Positions 43,385 through 53,682 of a stretch of 64,000 nucleotides of DNA are shown in pieces. Source of the stretch: Diogma glabrata (lineage: Eukaryota; Arthropoda; Insecta; Diptera; Cylindrotomidae); NCBI GenBank assembly GCA_963693315.1, contig OY856188.1, positions 223,056,996-223,120,995 of the forward strand, given 5' to 3'. The position numbers were made by a program, and so were the translations under genes. The notes below the pieces were generated by a model. It was given only the letters and a program-made list of their open reading frames with translations, made no database searches and was not told the origin of the DNA. Every line of letters begins with the position of its first letter. Positions within the stretch are counted from its first letter, which is position 1.

Positions 43385-45168
43385 TATACTCACTGGACGC
43401 CGCGAGAAAACAAAAGTGGATTAACGCTGTTGAAAACATTGATTTTTCCCATTCAAGCAGGGAAGCATGGAGTCTCCTTCGGAAACTGGGTGGCTCAAAC
43501 TCAATGAATCGTGCTAACAATGAAATAAATCCAGAGGACATCGCAAATCACATAGTAAATATGTCTCGTTCTTCTATTAACCGCCTTCATAAGAGAACAA
43601 TTAAACGCAAATTAAGAGAAATGAAGCGCAATTGCTCATCTCCATCGAAGTATGCGAACTCTTTTAATAGCGAAGAACTAGAATCAGCTCTGTCCCAAAC
43701 AAAAAATGGAAAAGCAGCTGGCTACGATGGCATTTTTCCAGAATTTCTTAAAAATGCTGGAAAAAATGTAAAACAGTGGCTAATTAAATTTTTCTCGAAT
43801 GTCCTAGAAACCGGCAATCTACCAAAACATTTTAAAACTACGAAAGTGATAGCGATACTTAAGCCAGGCAAACCATCCAATGAACCAGGAAGCTATCGCC
43901 CGATTGCCCTTTTGAGCACCTGCTACAAATTGTTAGAACGGCTCATATACAACCGTATCGCACCGATATTGAATGATAAGATCCCAGTCGAACAAGCTGG
44001 TTTTCGTCCCAATCGCAGTTGCACTGACCAACTGCTCGCTCTGACATCCTATATCGAAGCTGGGTATCAAAAACAACTAAAAACAGGCGCAGTATTCATC
44101 GATCTTACTGCAGCATATGACACGGTCTGGCGAATCGGGATAATATATAAGCTGTTCAATGCAATACCTTGTAGCACCATCTCGCGTTTAATTAACAACA
44201 TGCTAAGTAATCGTGTATTCAAAGTTCATCTAAATAATTCCTGTAGTAGGTCTAAAATGCTTAACAATGGTTTACCACAGGGTTCCGTCCTGGTGCCATT
44301 ACTTTTTAATCTGTACATTCGTGACATTCCTGACACGACATCAAAGAAATTTGGTTACGCTGATGATTGGACCCTGGCCACTCAAACCAAAGACATGGGT
44401 GTTTTGGAGGATTTGCTCTCAACTGACCTAGCGATAATGAATGACTATTTGCAAACGTGGAGCTTATTTCCCAATCTAAGTAAAACCGAGAGCTCATGTT
44501 TCCACTTAAACAACAAACTGGCAAAACACGAACTATCAGTGTTATTTAACGGCACTGTCATTAAATACAATCAACAGCCAAAGTACCTGGGCATTACTCT
44601 CGATAGAACTCTTTCTTTTAAACTCCACCTAGAAAATACGTCACAAAAACTTAAAACGAGAAACAATATATTGCACAAACTGGCAGGCTCTACATGGGGT
44701 GCTACTCCAGCTACCCTCCGAACAACTGCTCTAAGTCTGGTTTACTCAGTGGCTGAGTATGGCGCACCAGTCTGGTTGAATAGCACACATACTCAAAAAG
44801 TTGACTGCCAGCTGCATGCCACGATGCGTACAATAAGTGGTACTATCAGATCCACCCCTTTACCTTGGCTCCCTGTGTTAAGCAATATCGCTCCACCTGC
44901 ACTCAGACGCTCGCATGCTCTCATGCGTGAACATAAAAAGGTAACCAACAACATCACGTTACCCTTGCACGAATATTACGGTGACCACACTCGTTGTCGA
45001 TTGAAGTCAAGAAAGCCTCCACATAAAACTGCCAGCAACCTGCTGGCAACTGATTTTAATATCTTGGATGCCTGGGACACCTCCTGGCAACATTACAACA
45101 CAACTGGCCTTTCTATTACTAACCCGACTTCTACCCAACCTGGTTTCGATTTGCCACGTCATACCTGA
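43369..45168 (+). pseudogene. Reverse transcriptase part of the same element
   Basis: 599 codons; the Met at 43369 is internal. RT blocks are in order: NGKAAGYDGIFPEFLK, SYRPIALLSTCYKLLERL, GFRPNRSC, VFIDLTAAYDTVW, LPQGSVLVPLLFNLYI and the intact active site FGYADDWTL. The thumb follows (YLGITLDRTLSFKLH, LRTTALSLVYSVAEYGAPVW). It ends at 45168 by frameshift. The remaining C-terminus (SPEYDCGAPQQTIKHI) reads in another frame to TAA at 45391-45393. Confidence 0.85.
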
Positions 45169-45595
45169 ACCACACTAAACCGAATAAGAACGAATCATGG
45201 ACGTTGTGCTGATTCTTTCTACAAGTGGGGCATTTCAGAGTCCCCTGAGTATGACTGCGGCGCTCCACAACAAACTATAAAACACATTGCAACTGTGTGT
45301 CCAATTCGACGTTACAATGGCAACATCTCAGACATCCAATTGGCAACTCCCGATGTAGTAGCATGGATAGACTCGCTCGATGTAAACATCTAATGTTCAA
45401 ATGTACTGCCCAATGTTTAAATATTTTACTTTTAAATTTTTACTTAAGAGACGCGCAATCAAATCGATTGTAGGTTCATTTAATGTGTATCCATGTTTTG
45501 TTTTAGGTAGATTTCATAGAAGAGTCTACCTATTTTTAAGTTTAATTTTTAATGTGTCACAAAAAAAAACCATACGCTAAATAAAAAATAAAAAA

Positions 45596-46171
45596 GTGGG
45601 ATATTTTAATTATAAATTCATACAATTAAAACATTCAAAATTCACTAATAGCACTTAAAGCATGTAGGATTATAATAACTTAATTAATTATTATAAAATT
45701 TGATATTTTACATAATATATCATTTTCACGCTTTATATTTCGTTATATATAATTATAATGAAATGTCAGTTTTAAATGTCAAATGACTTTTTTTGTTTTT
45801 GTTTACTTTCGAAATGGCGGCCATATTTTTCGAAAAGCTATAGCGATTTGTATGTATTAGTACGAAATTTTTGACTTCGTTTTCATTTTTACAGATAATT
45901 TAGGATTCATAAATTTTTTTCTTCTCTACAAAATTTAATTATAATTGCATATTAAGAGGCCCAAATGATTTTTTTGCAAATCTGAGACAATAAGCATTTT
46001 ATTTAAAATTAACGGTAACTAACGGAAACTGTCAGTTTTAACCTGTTCACTCTCTATTTATGTAGGCTCACTAGTCTAGACTATAGACAATAATATGAAA
46101 GGATCTGTATCCCCTCCAATAGAATTGCTTGCTTTGGTACGTGCAATTTTAGACTACACTACTACACTATT
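45596..46171. other. No recognised feature
   Basis: Begins with the 12-bp target duplication of the preceding element, then AT-rich sequence without an ORF. Confidence 0.45.
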
Positions 46172-47277
46172 ATGTCGTTTTCTTTTTGCCAGAGCAGAAA
46201 AAGTGATTTTCTTAAGATTTTTTTTTCACAAAACGAATATGAAAAGTTTGATCTAACTTTGTAGTTGCGTTTGTGAACTCTCGTTTAATGTTTTTGTTAA
46301 TTAATAGTGTAATAAACTTCGTCCAGAATGGGTTAATTTAATTTAATCATAAATAACCAATACGTTCCGCCTAAATGTTTTCTACATTCTATAGCAAAGA
46401 TGCAACAAAAGTTAACTCCCTTTAACAAATACATTTTGCATAAATTAAATTTAAGTTCGCTAATACAAATGCAAGTATGAATGAAAACAGGTGTGGCCTA
46501 TTCAAGATGTACGGACTACGTAGTATTGATTTCTAGTGGATTATAGAAGTTTCGATTTATTTATTTTTCGATATAAATAAGCGAACAAAAATATCAGATA
46601 GTGAGTTTTACTTCTGCAATTAAAAGTGTTTATAAATATTCGCAAGTATAAGGAATAAACGGTGGTACTTGAGCCTGGGTACTAATAGTGAAAGAATCTG
46701 AACTTAGTGAAATAGTAAATACAGATTTTACGATTCCGAATATTATTGATTCAAATTGTGGAAAAGCGGTGAAGTTTATCGTACATAAATTGGAGACCCT
46801 GGAATTTATTGTAAGGAAAAACGGAAGCTGCTGTAATTTGTTGACAAATAAAGTTTGAGATTCTGTTAACCAAAGATCTGTCTTTTACTGTCGTATTTGC
46901 TCAATAATCGAAAAGAACCAACGAAGAGTCGTTACAATAGTATTTAATTAAATAATTTTTTATTAATTTTGAATTTAAAACACGATTTAAACAAAACATT
47001 TATTTAAACAAATAGCTATTTCACTTTAAAAAAATAATAATAAATAAATGGCGGCTTATTGTTTACTAATTTTACAGATTTGTGAATGTATTTGTGTAAA
47101 TTTATTGTATTTGCAACTTGATCTACCAAAAAATCTAGATTCAGAAAAAATATTTTCAGATCAAAAAAAGAGCAATTTTTTGTGCAAAAAGAATACGAAA
47201 TGCAAAAAAAAGTGATCTGACAGCTGCTTTTTTTGCTCTTACTTAGATCACTTTTTTTGTCAAAAAGAAAACGACAT
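46172..47277. mobile_element. Terminal-inverted-repeat element (MITE), copy 2, with a nested solo LTR
   Basis: Ends ATGTCGTTTTCTTTTTG and CAAAAAGAAAACGACAT mirror those of copy 1 (27688-28145). Internal sequence is also homologous, including tgatct(a)acttt/gttttgtagttg(c/t) and gaatttaaaaca(c/t)gatttaaac. The solo LTR at 46308-46936 interrupts it; without that, it is about 470 bp, the same size as copy 1. Confidence 0.8.
46308..46936 (+). repeat. Solo LTR inside MITE copy 2
   Basis: 629 bp, begins TGTAATAAACTTCG and ends GAGTCGTTACA, flanked by the 4-bp duplication ATAG (46304-46307 and 46937-46940). It contains a TATA-like cgatataaataagc and an aataaa near 46846. No internal region or second LTR is present. 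This is the product of LTR-LTR recombination of a gypsy-type element that is not otherwise in the window. Confidence 0.8.
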
Positions 47278-48457
47278 TAGACTGGAATTAAATAGATTTA
47301 ATTAATCAGAAATTTATTGTTAGCAATTAAACTCAAATTATTAAGGCATCATTTGGTTTGAAGGTTAGTATCAATAAAACATTCAGTTCCCTTACGAAAA
47401 ACTAGTATTTCGTTTTCGAAACACTATTCATCCTTTAATAGTAGTCACGAATTTAATTGCCCCACCGAACCGAGGTGGGAACTTCTTAATTAATTATTGA
47501 GGATCAACAGAAATTGTCGGTACTGAGAAAAGAGAATCAATAACTTTTAACCGTTTGAAATTTTAAAAATGTTTTGTCTGCAATCTGCATTCATCTTCAA
47601 GTTATATTTTTAGTAATATATATCTCCTTTTTCTAATTTATTTTCGTTCCACTCAAGTTATTAAACAATTCATTATTTTTGAATTCATTCAAGAAAAAAT
47701 ATTTTCTAATTGTTGAATATCGTATAAAACTACAAATATCCTTTTCTTATTACATATTTTCATTTTTTAAGAAAATATTTTTTGTTTATCGTTTTTTTTA
47801 TTTCTTCTTAATGATTTACTTGATGGATGATGATAGCAAATGTTTTTTCAAGTTGAAATAATCGCGTGACCGTTTAATACAACAAAAAAGTACGATTATT
47901 ATCTTCCAACTAATATCCTTTTTTGGAAATATATAAAGTATGTATATATTACAAGAACACAAATCGGAAATTAATTTTTGTATGTTATTAATTTGTATTT
48001 TTATTATTAGTTTTATAACATCATCAACTGACCACAATTTAATTTTATTATATAAATAATTTTTAAAAAATAGTTATTAGTTCGTAAAAAAAAGAAAATG
48101 TATCAAAATCAATATATTTTTTGGATGAATTATGTATAGTTGTGACTAGACCACCGAAAATTAGAATGTTAATGACACGTTTGTCATAGTTCTAATTTCC
48201 AAATGAAAAGGTTTTTCAATCCCCTTACACCAACAATGTAAAGAAAAGTAGAATCTCGAAAGGCAGAATATCAATCTGGCGTAACAACTCATTCGCTTAT
48301 CTATTTAAAATCTAAGACCACAAAATATGTATATACTATTTTATTGATTTGTAAATAAAATTATAATTAAAAATGAAGTTGTTCGCTTCATCCAACATTT
48401 TATATTCAACAACCTTAATACGCTAATTGAAAATATACATATTCATCAATTTTATTT
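47278..48457. other. Region 3' of the homeobox gene, no recognised gene
   Basis: AT-rich. Next to the stop codon of the homeobox gene (minus strand) AATAAA occurs at 48451-48456 and again near 48340. Either could serve polyadenylation. No other feature found. Confidence 0.45.
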
Positions 48458-48695
48458 CTAGCAATGTTTTAAATTATCTTCGTTTTTCTGTTCATCAAAA
48501 TTATTATTATTATTATTTCTAGTATTATTTTGAAGATGAAATATATTTTCATTGACCATTGTTGTTGATGAATAAAATGATGCTAATTCTGATGGAGTTC
48601 TATTTGTTGTTGTGTAATTTAAATTATAACCTGATACTACTGGTGGATAATTTGAACCGAATTGTCCTATAAAGCTACTTGCGGCTGCAAAATTT
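48458..48695 (-). CDS. ro: rough-like homeobox gene, last exon
   Basis: Minus-strand exon after an acceptor (tttttcag, 48696-48703 region) and ending at TAG 48458-48460. It encodes about 78 residues beginning RNFAAASSFIGQFG. In the fly Rough protein a similar RNF...GQ stretch directly follows the homeodomain. The rest is Asn/Thr/Ser-rich with a poly-Asn run. A 58-bp intron (48696-48753, GT-AG) separates it from the homeodomain exon, and the frame is maintained across the junction. No stop or frameshift is seen. This appears to be a live host gene rather than a relic. Confidence 0.8.
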
Positions 48696-48753
48696 CTGAA
48701 AAAATAGTTATTTCATGAATGATTTAATACAATAGTATTTTATTTAATTTTAC

Positions 48754-48988
48754 CTATATTGTTGATCCATTTGTGCCTTTTCAATTCGTTTATCCTTCGC
48801 CCGTCGATTTTGAAACCAGATTTTTATTTGAGTTTCTGATAATTGTAACATTTCAGCTAATTCAAATCGTCTACCTCGCGATATATACTCATTTCTATGA
48901 AATTCAACTTCTAATCTTAAGGTTTGTTCACTACTAAATGTTGTACGTTGCCGTCTTGGTCTTCCCTCTTTTCTTCGCCTTCGAGATA
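48754..48988 (-). CDS. ro: rough-like homeodomain exon
   Basis: Minus strand, acceptor AG at 48989-48990 and donor GT at 48752-48753. It encodes [10 protein letters not shown] and then a complete 60-residue homeodomain. The recognition helix contains [14 protein letters not shown] with Trp48, Phe49, Gln50, Asn51 and Arg53 intact. The [18 protein letters not shown] and DKRIEKAQ blocks match my recollection of Drosophila rough, a transcription factor of photoreceptor patterning. An Antennapedia-class alternative is less likely because of these signature residues. Upstream exon(s) were not found; they should lie on the right side, possibly beyond the TE cluster. Codons upstream of 48988 in the same frame are read as intron. 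Confidence 0.85.
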
Positions 48989-49774
48989 CTACAAATATGA
49001 TAAGCAAAAAGCCGAAGCATATTTTAATTTATTTAAATAATATCCATATCCTTATTAATGAAAAATAAATCACTTTTTAAATATGGTTATTTCAATAATC
49101 CACAATTTTTCACCCACCATATGGTAAACCAATGTGAATTCCCGTTCATTCAAGTAAATAAAATTTTTATTTATAGGCCTACGAGTATATCATCTACATT
49201 TTTTTTTTCAAGTGTAATAAAATAATTGTGGGATAATAGGATATCCCTTTTTACATATTCTATTGTACAGCCCCTTCGTAAACATATTCATAATATTTGG
49301 TTCATCCTTATGTTAATTAAATAGTTTTTGTATTCAATATTCATAATATAACTTATATCCTTAATTTTATTGTAGTTTTTGAGATAACTATATTTTTGTT
49401 TTTGTTCTACTAATAAAGATATTACTCACGCTAATTGAAAGATTTATGGGAAATTTAATTCGTAAGTGCATTAAAAGTGTATCACAATAATAGAATGTGA
49501 CAGTTTCAACTGACAGTAAAACTCCGAAAACCAGGTGAGGTGGACCAAAAGTTTGTGCGAGATAGAGAAATTTTGAAAATGAATTGATGTCGACCGTAAA
49601 ATTGGTTGGTAAAACTCATAAAGTAAGTGATAGTTTATTCAACTGGGACTCATTAGAACGGTTTTATGTATTCTAAAACAATTCAGTTTAAGTTATTATG
49701 TACATGTTACTCTGTCGAAACTCGAAAGGATAAAATGGGTAATGAAAGTATGAATATGTTTCATTTGACAAAGT
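48989..49774. other. Probable intron of the homeobox gene, no recognised feature
   Basis: AT-rich sequence upstream (minus strand) of the homeodomain exon. No exon with plausible signals could be picked out by eye. Confidence 0.4.
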
Positions 49775-51235
49775 ATGGCATAACAATCTTATTTGTAAAT
49801 TGAGATGCTACGGCTTAGAGGAGAAACTTATTTCATGGCTACAGAGCTTTATATCTGAGCGTAAATTTTGTGTTAATGTTGATAGTGTCTCATCAGACAC
49901 CTATTCAACAAAGCTGGTGTTCTACAAGGTTCAGCTTTATCACCTACTCTTTTTCTTCTCTATATCAATGACTTGCTAGATTCAACAGTTAATCCTATCC
50001 AGTAATCCAGTTTTGCTTATAATAGCTCACTTTATGCGTGTGAAGTACCAAATGTTTATGCACCAGTTACTCTTAATGTTGCTAGATCAAATTTGATAGA
50101 GTCATTAAACATTGATTTAAAAACAATCTTGGATTGGGGTGTTGCTAACAGTGTTGAATTCAACTCGAGTAAAATTCAAGTTTGCCATTTTCTACACCTA
50201 AGCCGTTTTCATTAAAGTTTGATTCAAATGATCTTGAAGAGAAAGAATCTGTTAGACTTCTAGGAGTTGAGATTGAAAATAATATGAAATTAAATTCTCA
50301 AATTTTTAGTCTAGCTAAGAACGCTGTTCAACAATTAGGATTTTTGAGTCGTTGTCGTAAGGTTTTTACTAGTTTTAATATATTACTTCCCCGAGCAGAA
50401 ATTATTTAGGGAAAACCTGAATACAGTCAGGGCGTGATCAGGGCCTGGTCAGTTCTACAAGGGCAATCCCTATTAGGGCACTCTGATGTGGGCCTGTTCC
50501 GGGCCTAACTTAGAATACCCTTATAGGGTTAACCTTATTTGAATACATCCGGCCCTGATCAGGTTTTTCGTATTGGACCCCTAGCTGAAATTTTAATTTG
50601 TTAAAATTCACTAGAGTATTATCCTTTTTAGAAATATATAGTTAAAATCGTTTCATGTATGTTTTAGTTATCGCTTCTCGGCTGCAAGACTCTAATAATA
50701 GTGATTAAGGTGGTATGGTATGTATGTTTTAATTTTTTCCATGGTAATTTTTTTATTTTAATTTGATTAATTTAAGTATATAATATATAAATATATATCA
50801 GGGACTGGTCCGGATATCTCAATCAGGGCCTGATCCGATTATCCCAATCAGGGTCTGATCCGGTAATCCCAACCAGGACTTGATAGGGCAAAAGCGTTAC
50901 ACTCATGATCAGGGCCCAATCAGGCTGCCCTACCAATGCCTGATCCGGATTAGGGCAAACCTGATCAGGGCCTTACTTGAGCCCTTACAAATTTCTGCTC
51001 GGGTCTTTTAATATATAAGTAATTTATTCGTCCCTGCATGGAGTATGTTACACCAGAGCATCAATAGCAGCCCATTCTTTTACGGTTCGAGGAACAAGAC
51101 GCTTTTCAACGTGATTTCTTTGACAGAGTCTCACATTTCTGGAATGCCTTACCGGCGTGGGTCTTTCTTGATAATTTTAATCCTCAAAATTTTAAAATCA
51201 ACGTGAATAAATTCCTCAAAGAAAATTGATAAATA
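49775..51235 (+). pseudogene. CR1/Rex1-like reverse transcriptase relic, interrupted by a MITE
   Basis: Plus-strand frames show LICKLRCYGLEEKLISWLQS, GVLQGSALSPTLFLLYINDL, then SFAYNSSLY in place of the FADD active site, so both catalytic Asp are lost. ESVRLLGVEIENNMKLNS and AKNAVQQLGFLSRCRKVF follow up to 50389. After the 50390-51003 insertion the C-terminus resumes (SFTVRGTRRFS, RVSHFWNALPAW, INVNKFLKEN) and stops near 51229. It is the same type as the fragment at 5430-5909. Confidence 0.7.
50390..51003. mobile_element. MITE family X, copy A
   Basis: 614 bp. Inverted ends CCCGAGCAGAAATT and AATTTCTGCTCGGG. Both arms carry many copies of a cagggcctgatcagg-like word, GC-rich against the AT-rich surroundings. 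A word ttttaatata occurs on both sides (about 50373 and 51006), probably the target duplication, though it is offset by a few bases from the inverted repeat. Inserted in the RT relic. Confidence 0.75.
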
Positions 51236-51563
51236 CTCTCGAGGCCTAGCTAGCATGGTATTTTCGGATATTCAAAGACGGTAATCTATAATTTATTATG
51301 GTTAACACTAACATGCCTAACTTTGAATAAAAAAAAAATTTGGTCACAAGTCACAACAACCTATTTTGTACTAATCGAATCTTTTCTGTCACAATAACCT
51401 CAAATTCGGTCTTATCACTAAAAACCAAATAAAATAATTTGAATATAAATAGGCAAATATTTAATGATTTATTTTATTTGGTTGGCACAGTGATAATTTA
51501 GTCACGATGACATCTCATTTAATTATTGTATCTTCAATTCGGTTGTTGTGTCGTATGACACAA

Positions 51564-52948
51564 CCCGAGCAGAAATTAGTTAGGCAAAACCTGAATACAG
51601 TCAGGGCGTGATCAGGGCATGGTCAGTCCTACAAGAGCAATCCCTATTAGGGCAATTTGATATGGGCTTGTTCCGGGCCTGATTTAGAATACCTTTTTAT
51701 ATTGAATATATCCGGCCCTGATCAGGTTTTTGGTATTTGACCCCTAGCTAAAATTTTAATTGGTTAAACTTCACTAGAGTATTATCCATTTTAGAAATAT
51801 ATAGTTAAAATCGTTTCATGTATGTTTTAGTTATCGCTTCTCGGCTGAAAGACTATAATAATAATGATTAAGGTGGTATGTATATTTTAATTTTTTCGAT
51901 TGTAATTTTTTTATTTTAATTTGATTTATATATATACAGGGTGAGTTTTTTAAAAAATGCCAGGCTTTTATCTCGAGAACGATGCTAGATGGGACAAAAT
52001 AACCCAAGGTAATATATGTTAAGGGTCGTGGGGGACGTCTAGTGGTAATATTGAATGACCTTGCAACTCATAAGTATTGGAATTATATGCCAAAGTAGGG
52101 TTTTTTTAAATTAGAACCTATACATTTAAGGTTTTTTTTTAATTAAGTAAATCAAACTACACACTTTTTACTACAAAATTTTTTTGTAAAGTGTACGATT
52201 TAGTAGATATGATTAACATTGATTTGCACTAAAGCAAATGTGTCTTCGCTAATGTATCCAGAACAAAAATAAAATTTCGATAAATTAAAAAAAAACAATG
52301 AAAATCATTCATTAATTTAAATAATATTGCATCGTGGTCTACTGCTTGAAATTGATTTTCGTTGTTTTTTTTTAATTTATTGAAATTTTATTTTCTTACT
52401 GAAGAACTTAGCGAAGACACGTTTGCTTTAGTGCAAATCAATTTTCATCATATCTAAAAAATCGTACACTTTGCAAAAAAATTTTGTAATTAAAAAGTGT
52501 GTAGTTTGATTTACTTAATTTAAAAAGACCCTTAAATATATGGGTTCTAATTTAAAAAAACCTTACTTTAGCATATATCTCCAATACTTATGATTTTCAA
52601 GGTCATTCAATATTACCACTAGACGTCCCCCTCAACCCTTAACAAATATCACCTTGGGTTATTTTGTCCCATCTAGCATCGTTCTCGATATAAAACCCTG
52701 GCATTTTTTAAAAAACTCACCCTGTATATATATATTTATGTAGATATATCAGGGTCTGGTCTGGATATCCCAATCAGGGCCTGATCCGATTATCCCCAAT
52801 CAGGGTCTGATCCGGCAATCCCAATCGAGACCTGATAGGGCAAAAGTGTTACACTCACGATCAGGGCCCAATCAGGCTGCCCTACCAATGCCAAACTAGG
52901 GCAAACCTGATCACGACCTTACTTGAGCCCTGAAAAATTTCTGCTCGG
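51564..52948. mobile_element. MITE family X, copy B (with nested fold-back)
   Basis: Starts CCCGAGCAGAAATTAG and ends AATTTCTGCTCGG. The arms match copy A (gtcagggcgtgatcaggg; tcagggcccaatcaggctgc). Without the insert at 51936-52725 it would be about 595 bp, close to copy A. Confidence 0.75.
51936..52725. mobile_element. Fold-back (long inverted repeat) element
   Basis: 790 bp. Left end acagggtgagttttttaaaa, right end ttttaaaaaactcaccctgt. The two halves, each about 370 bp, are nearly exact reverse complements along their whole length, with a loop of some tens of bases near 52330. Flanked by TATATA on both sides. A transcript would fold into a long hairpin. Confidence 0.85.
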
Positions 52949-53037
52949 AAAGTTATTTGATACAACAACCGAATTGAAGACACAACAACCGAATGTGATG
53001 TCATCGTGCAGACCGCATAATCGCTGTGCCAACCGAA

Positions 53038-53374
53038 TGCTCGAATTTTTTCTTTCAGCTACATAATAGCCAAAGTCATTTAACATTTTTGGTTTTAAAT
53101 TATTATTAAATAATAAATATTCACTGAAAGAAAAGATTATTAGCAATGTGGTTGTGGGGATCAATAGAAGTTTATATATAAAAGATTTGCAGTTATTACA
53201 ATCAAAACTAACTGAATTTAGTGTTGATAACTCAAATTTGATCACTAAATAATAATTCGTTTCTAGATTGCCAAAAATTCTTTATTTCTTAATTAGTTGT
53301 CACAACTACGACATTACTGTTAAAATTGGTATATATTCTACAGATTTATTCAAATCGTTGTATATGTATTTCTT
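53038..53374. other. No recognised feature
   Basis: Sequence between the nested inverted-repeat locus and the next non-LTR element. It ends with the 5' copy of the target duplication atatgtatttctt (53362-53374). Confidence 0.4.
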
Positions 53375-53682
53375 CCCCATCGAATGGACTTGGCACTTTG
53401 ATGCAGTGAGGGGACTCAGTAGACTCAGTGATCTTAGGAGCTACAACGGTAGGGTCACCCATGCCGTTAGGTCCTAGGTGAGAGTCGAAGCGAAGATCAA
53501 GCCCAAAACCCAAAGCTAAGATGAGACACGTACGCTGAAAGCTTAGCATGGTCAAGGGTGTGCTTGATTACTAGTACGGAACTCTGGATACCGGGTGTCA
53601 TCCAGTTTCAAAATAGCCTTAACACAGCAAAGGGCTCTGTTGTGGCGTACATTTTTATTCCCTAATTTTCATCCAACCACGT

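Larger units (their letters stand above)
42268..45595 (+). mobile_element. Non-LTR retrotransposon with a single EN-RT coding region
   Basis: About 3.3 kb flanked by the 12-bp target duplication gtgggatatttt (42256-42267 and 45596-45607), with an A-rich tail (aaataaaaaataaaaaa). It starts with GGGG and a ~120-bp 5' UTR, then an endonuclease-RT coding region and a Cys-containing C-terminus. There is no separate ORF1. It lies in the former upstream region of the DNAJC2-like gene. The full-length ends indicate it is complete; two frame changes make it inactive as read. Confidence 0.85.
51478..53037. mobile_element. Outer inverted-repeat element with two nested elements inside
   Basis: Left arm 51478-51560 (ttggttggcacagtgat..., containing ttcaattcggttgttgtgt). 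The right arm 52953-53037 is its imperfect reverse complement, ending ctgtgccaaccgaa. Between the arms lies MITE X copy B, which itself holds a fold-back element. No coding capacity. Confidence 0.65.
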
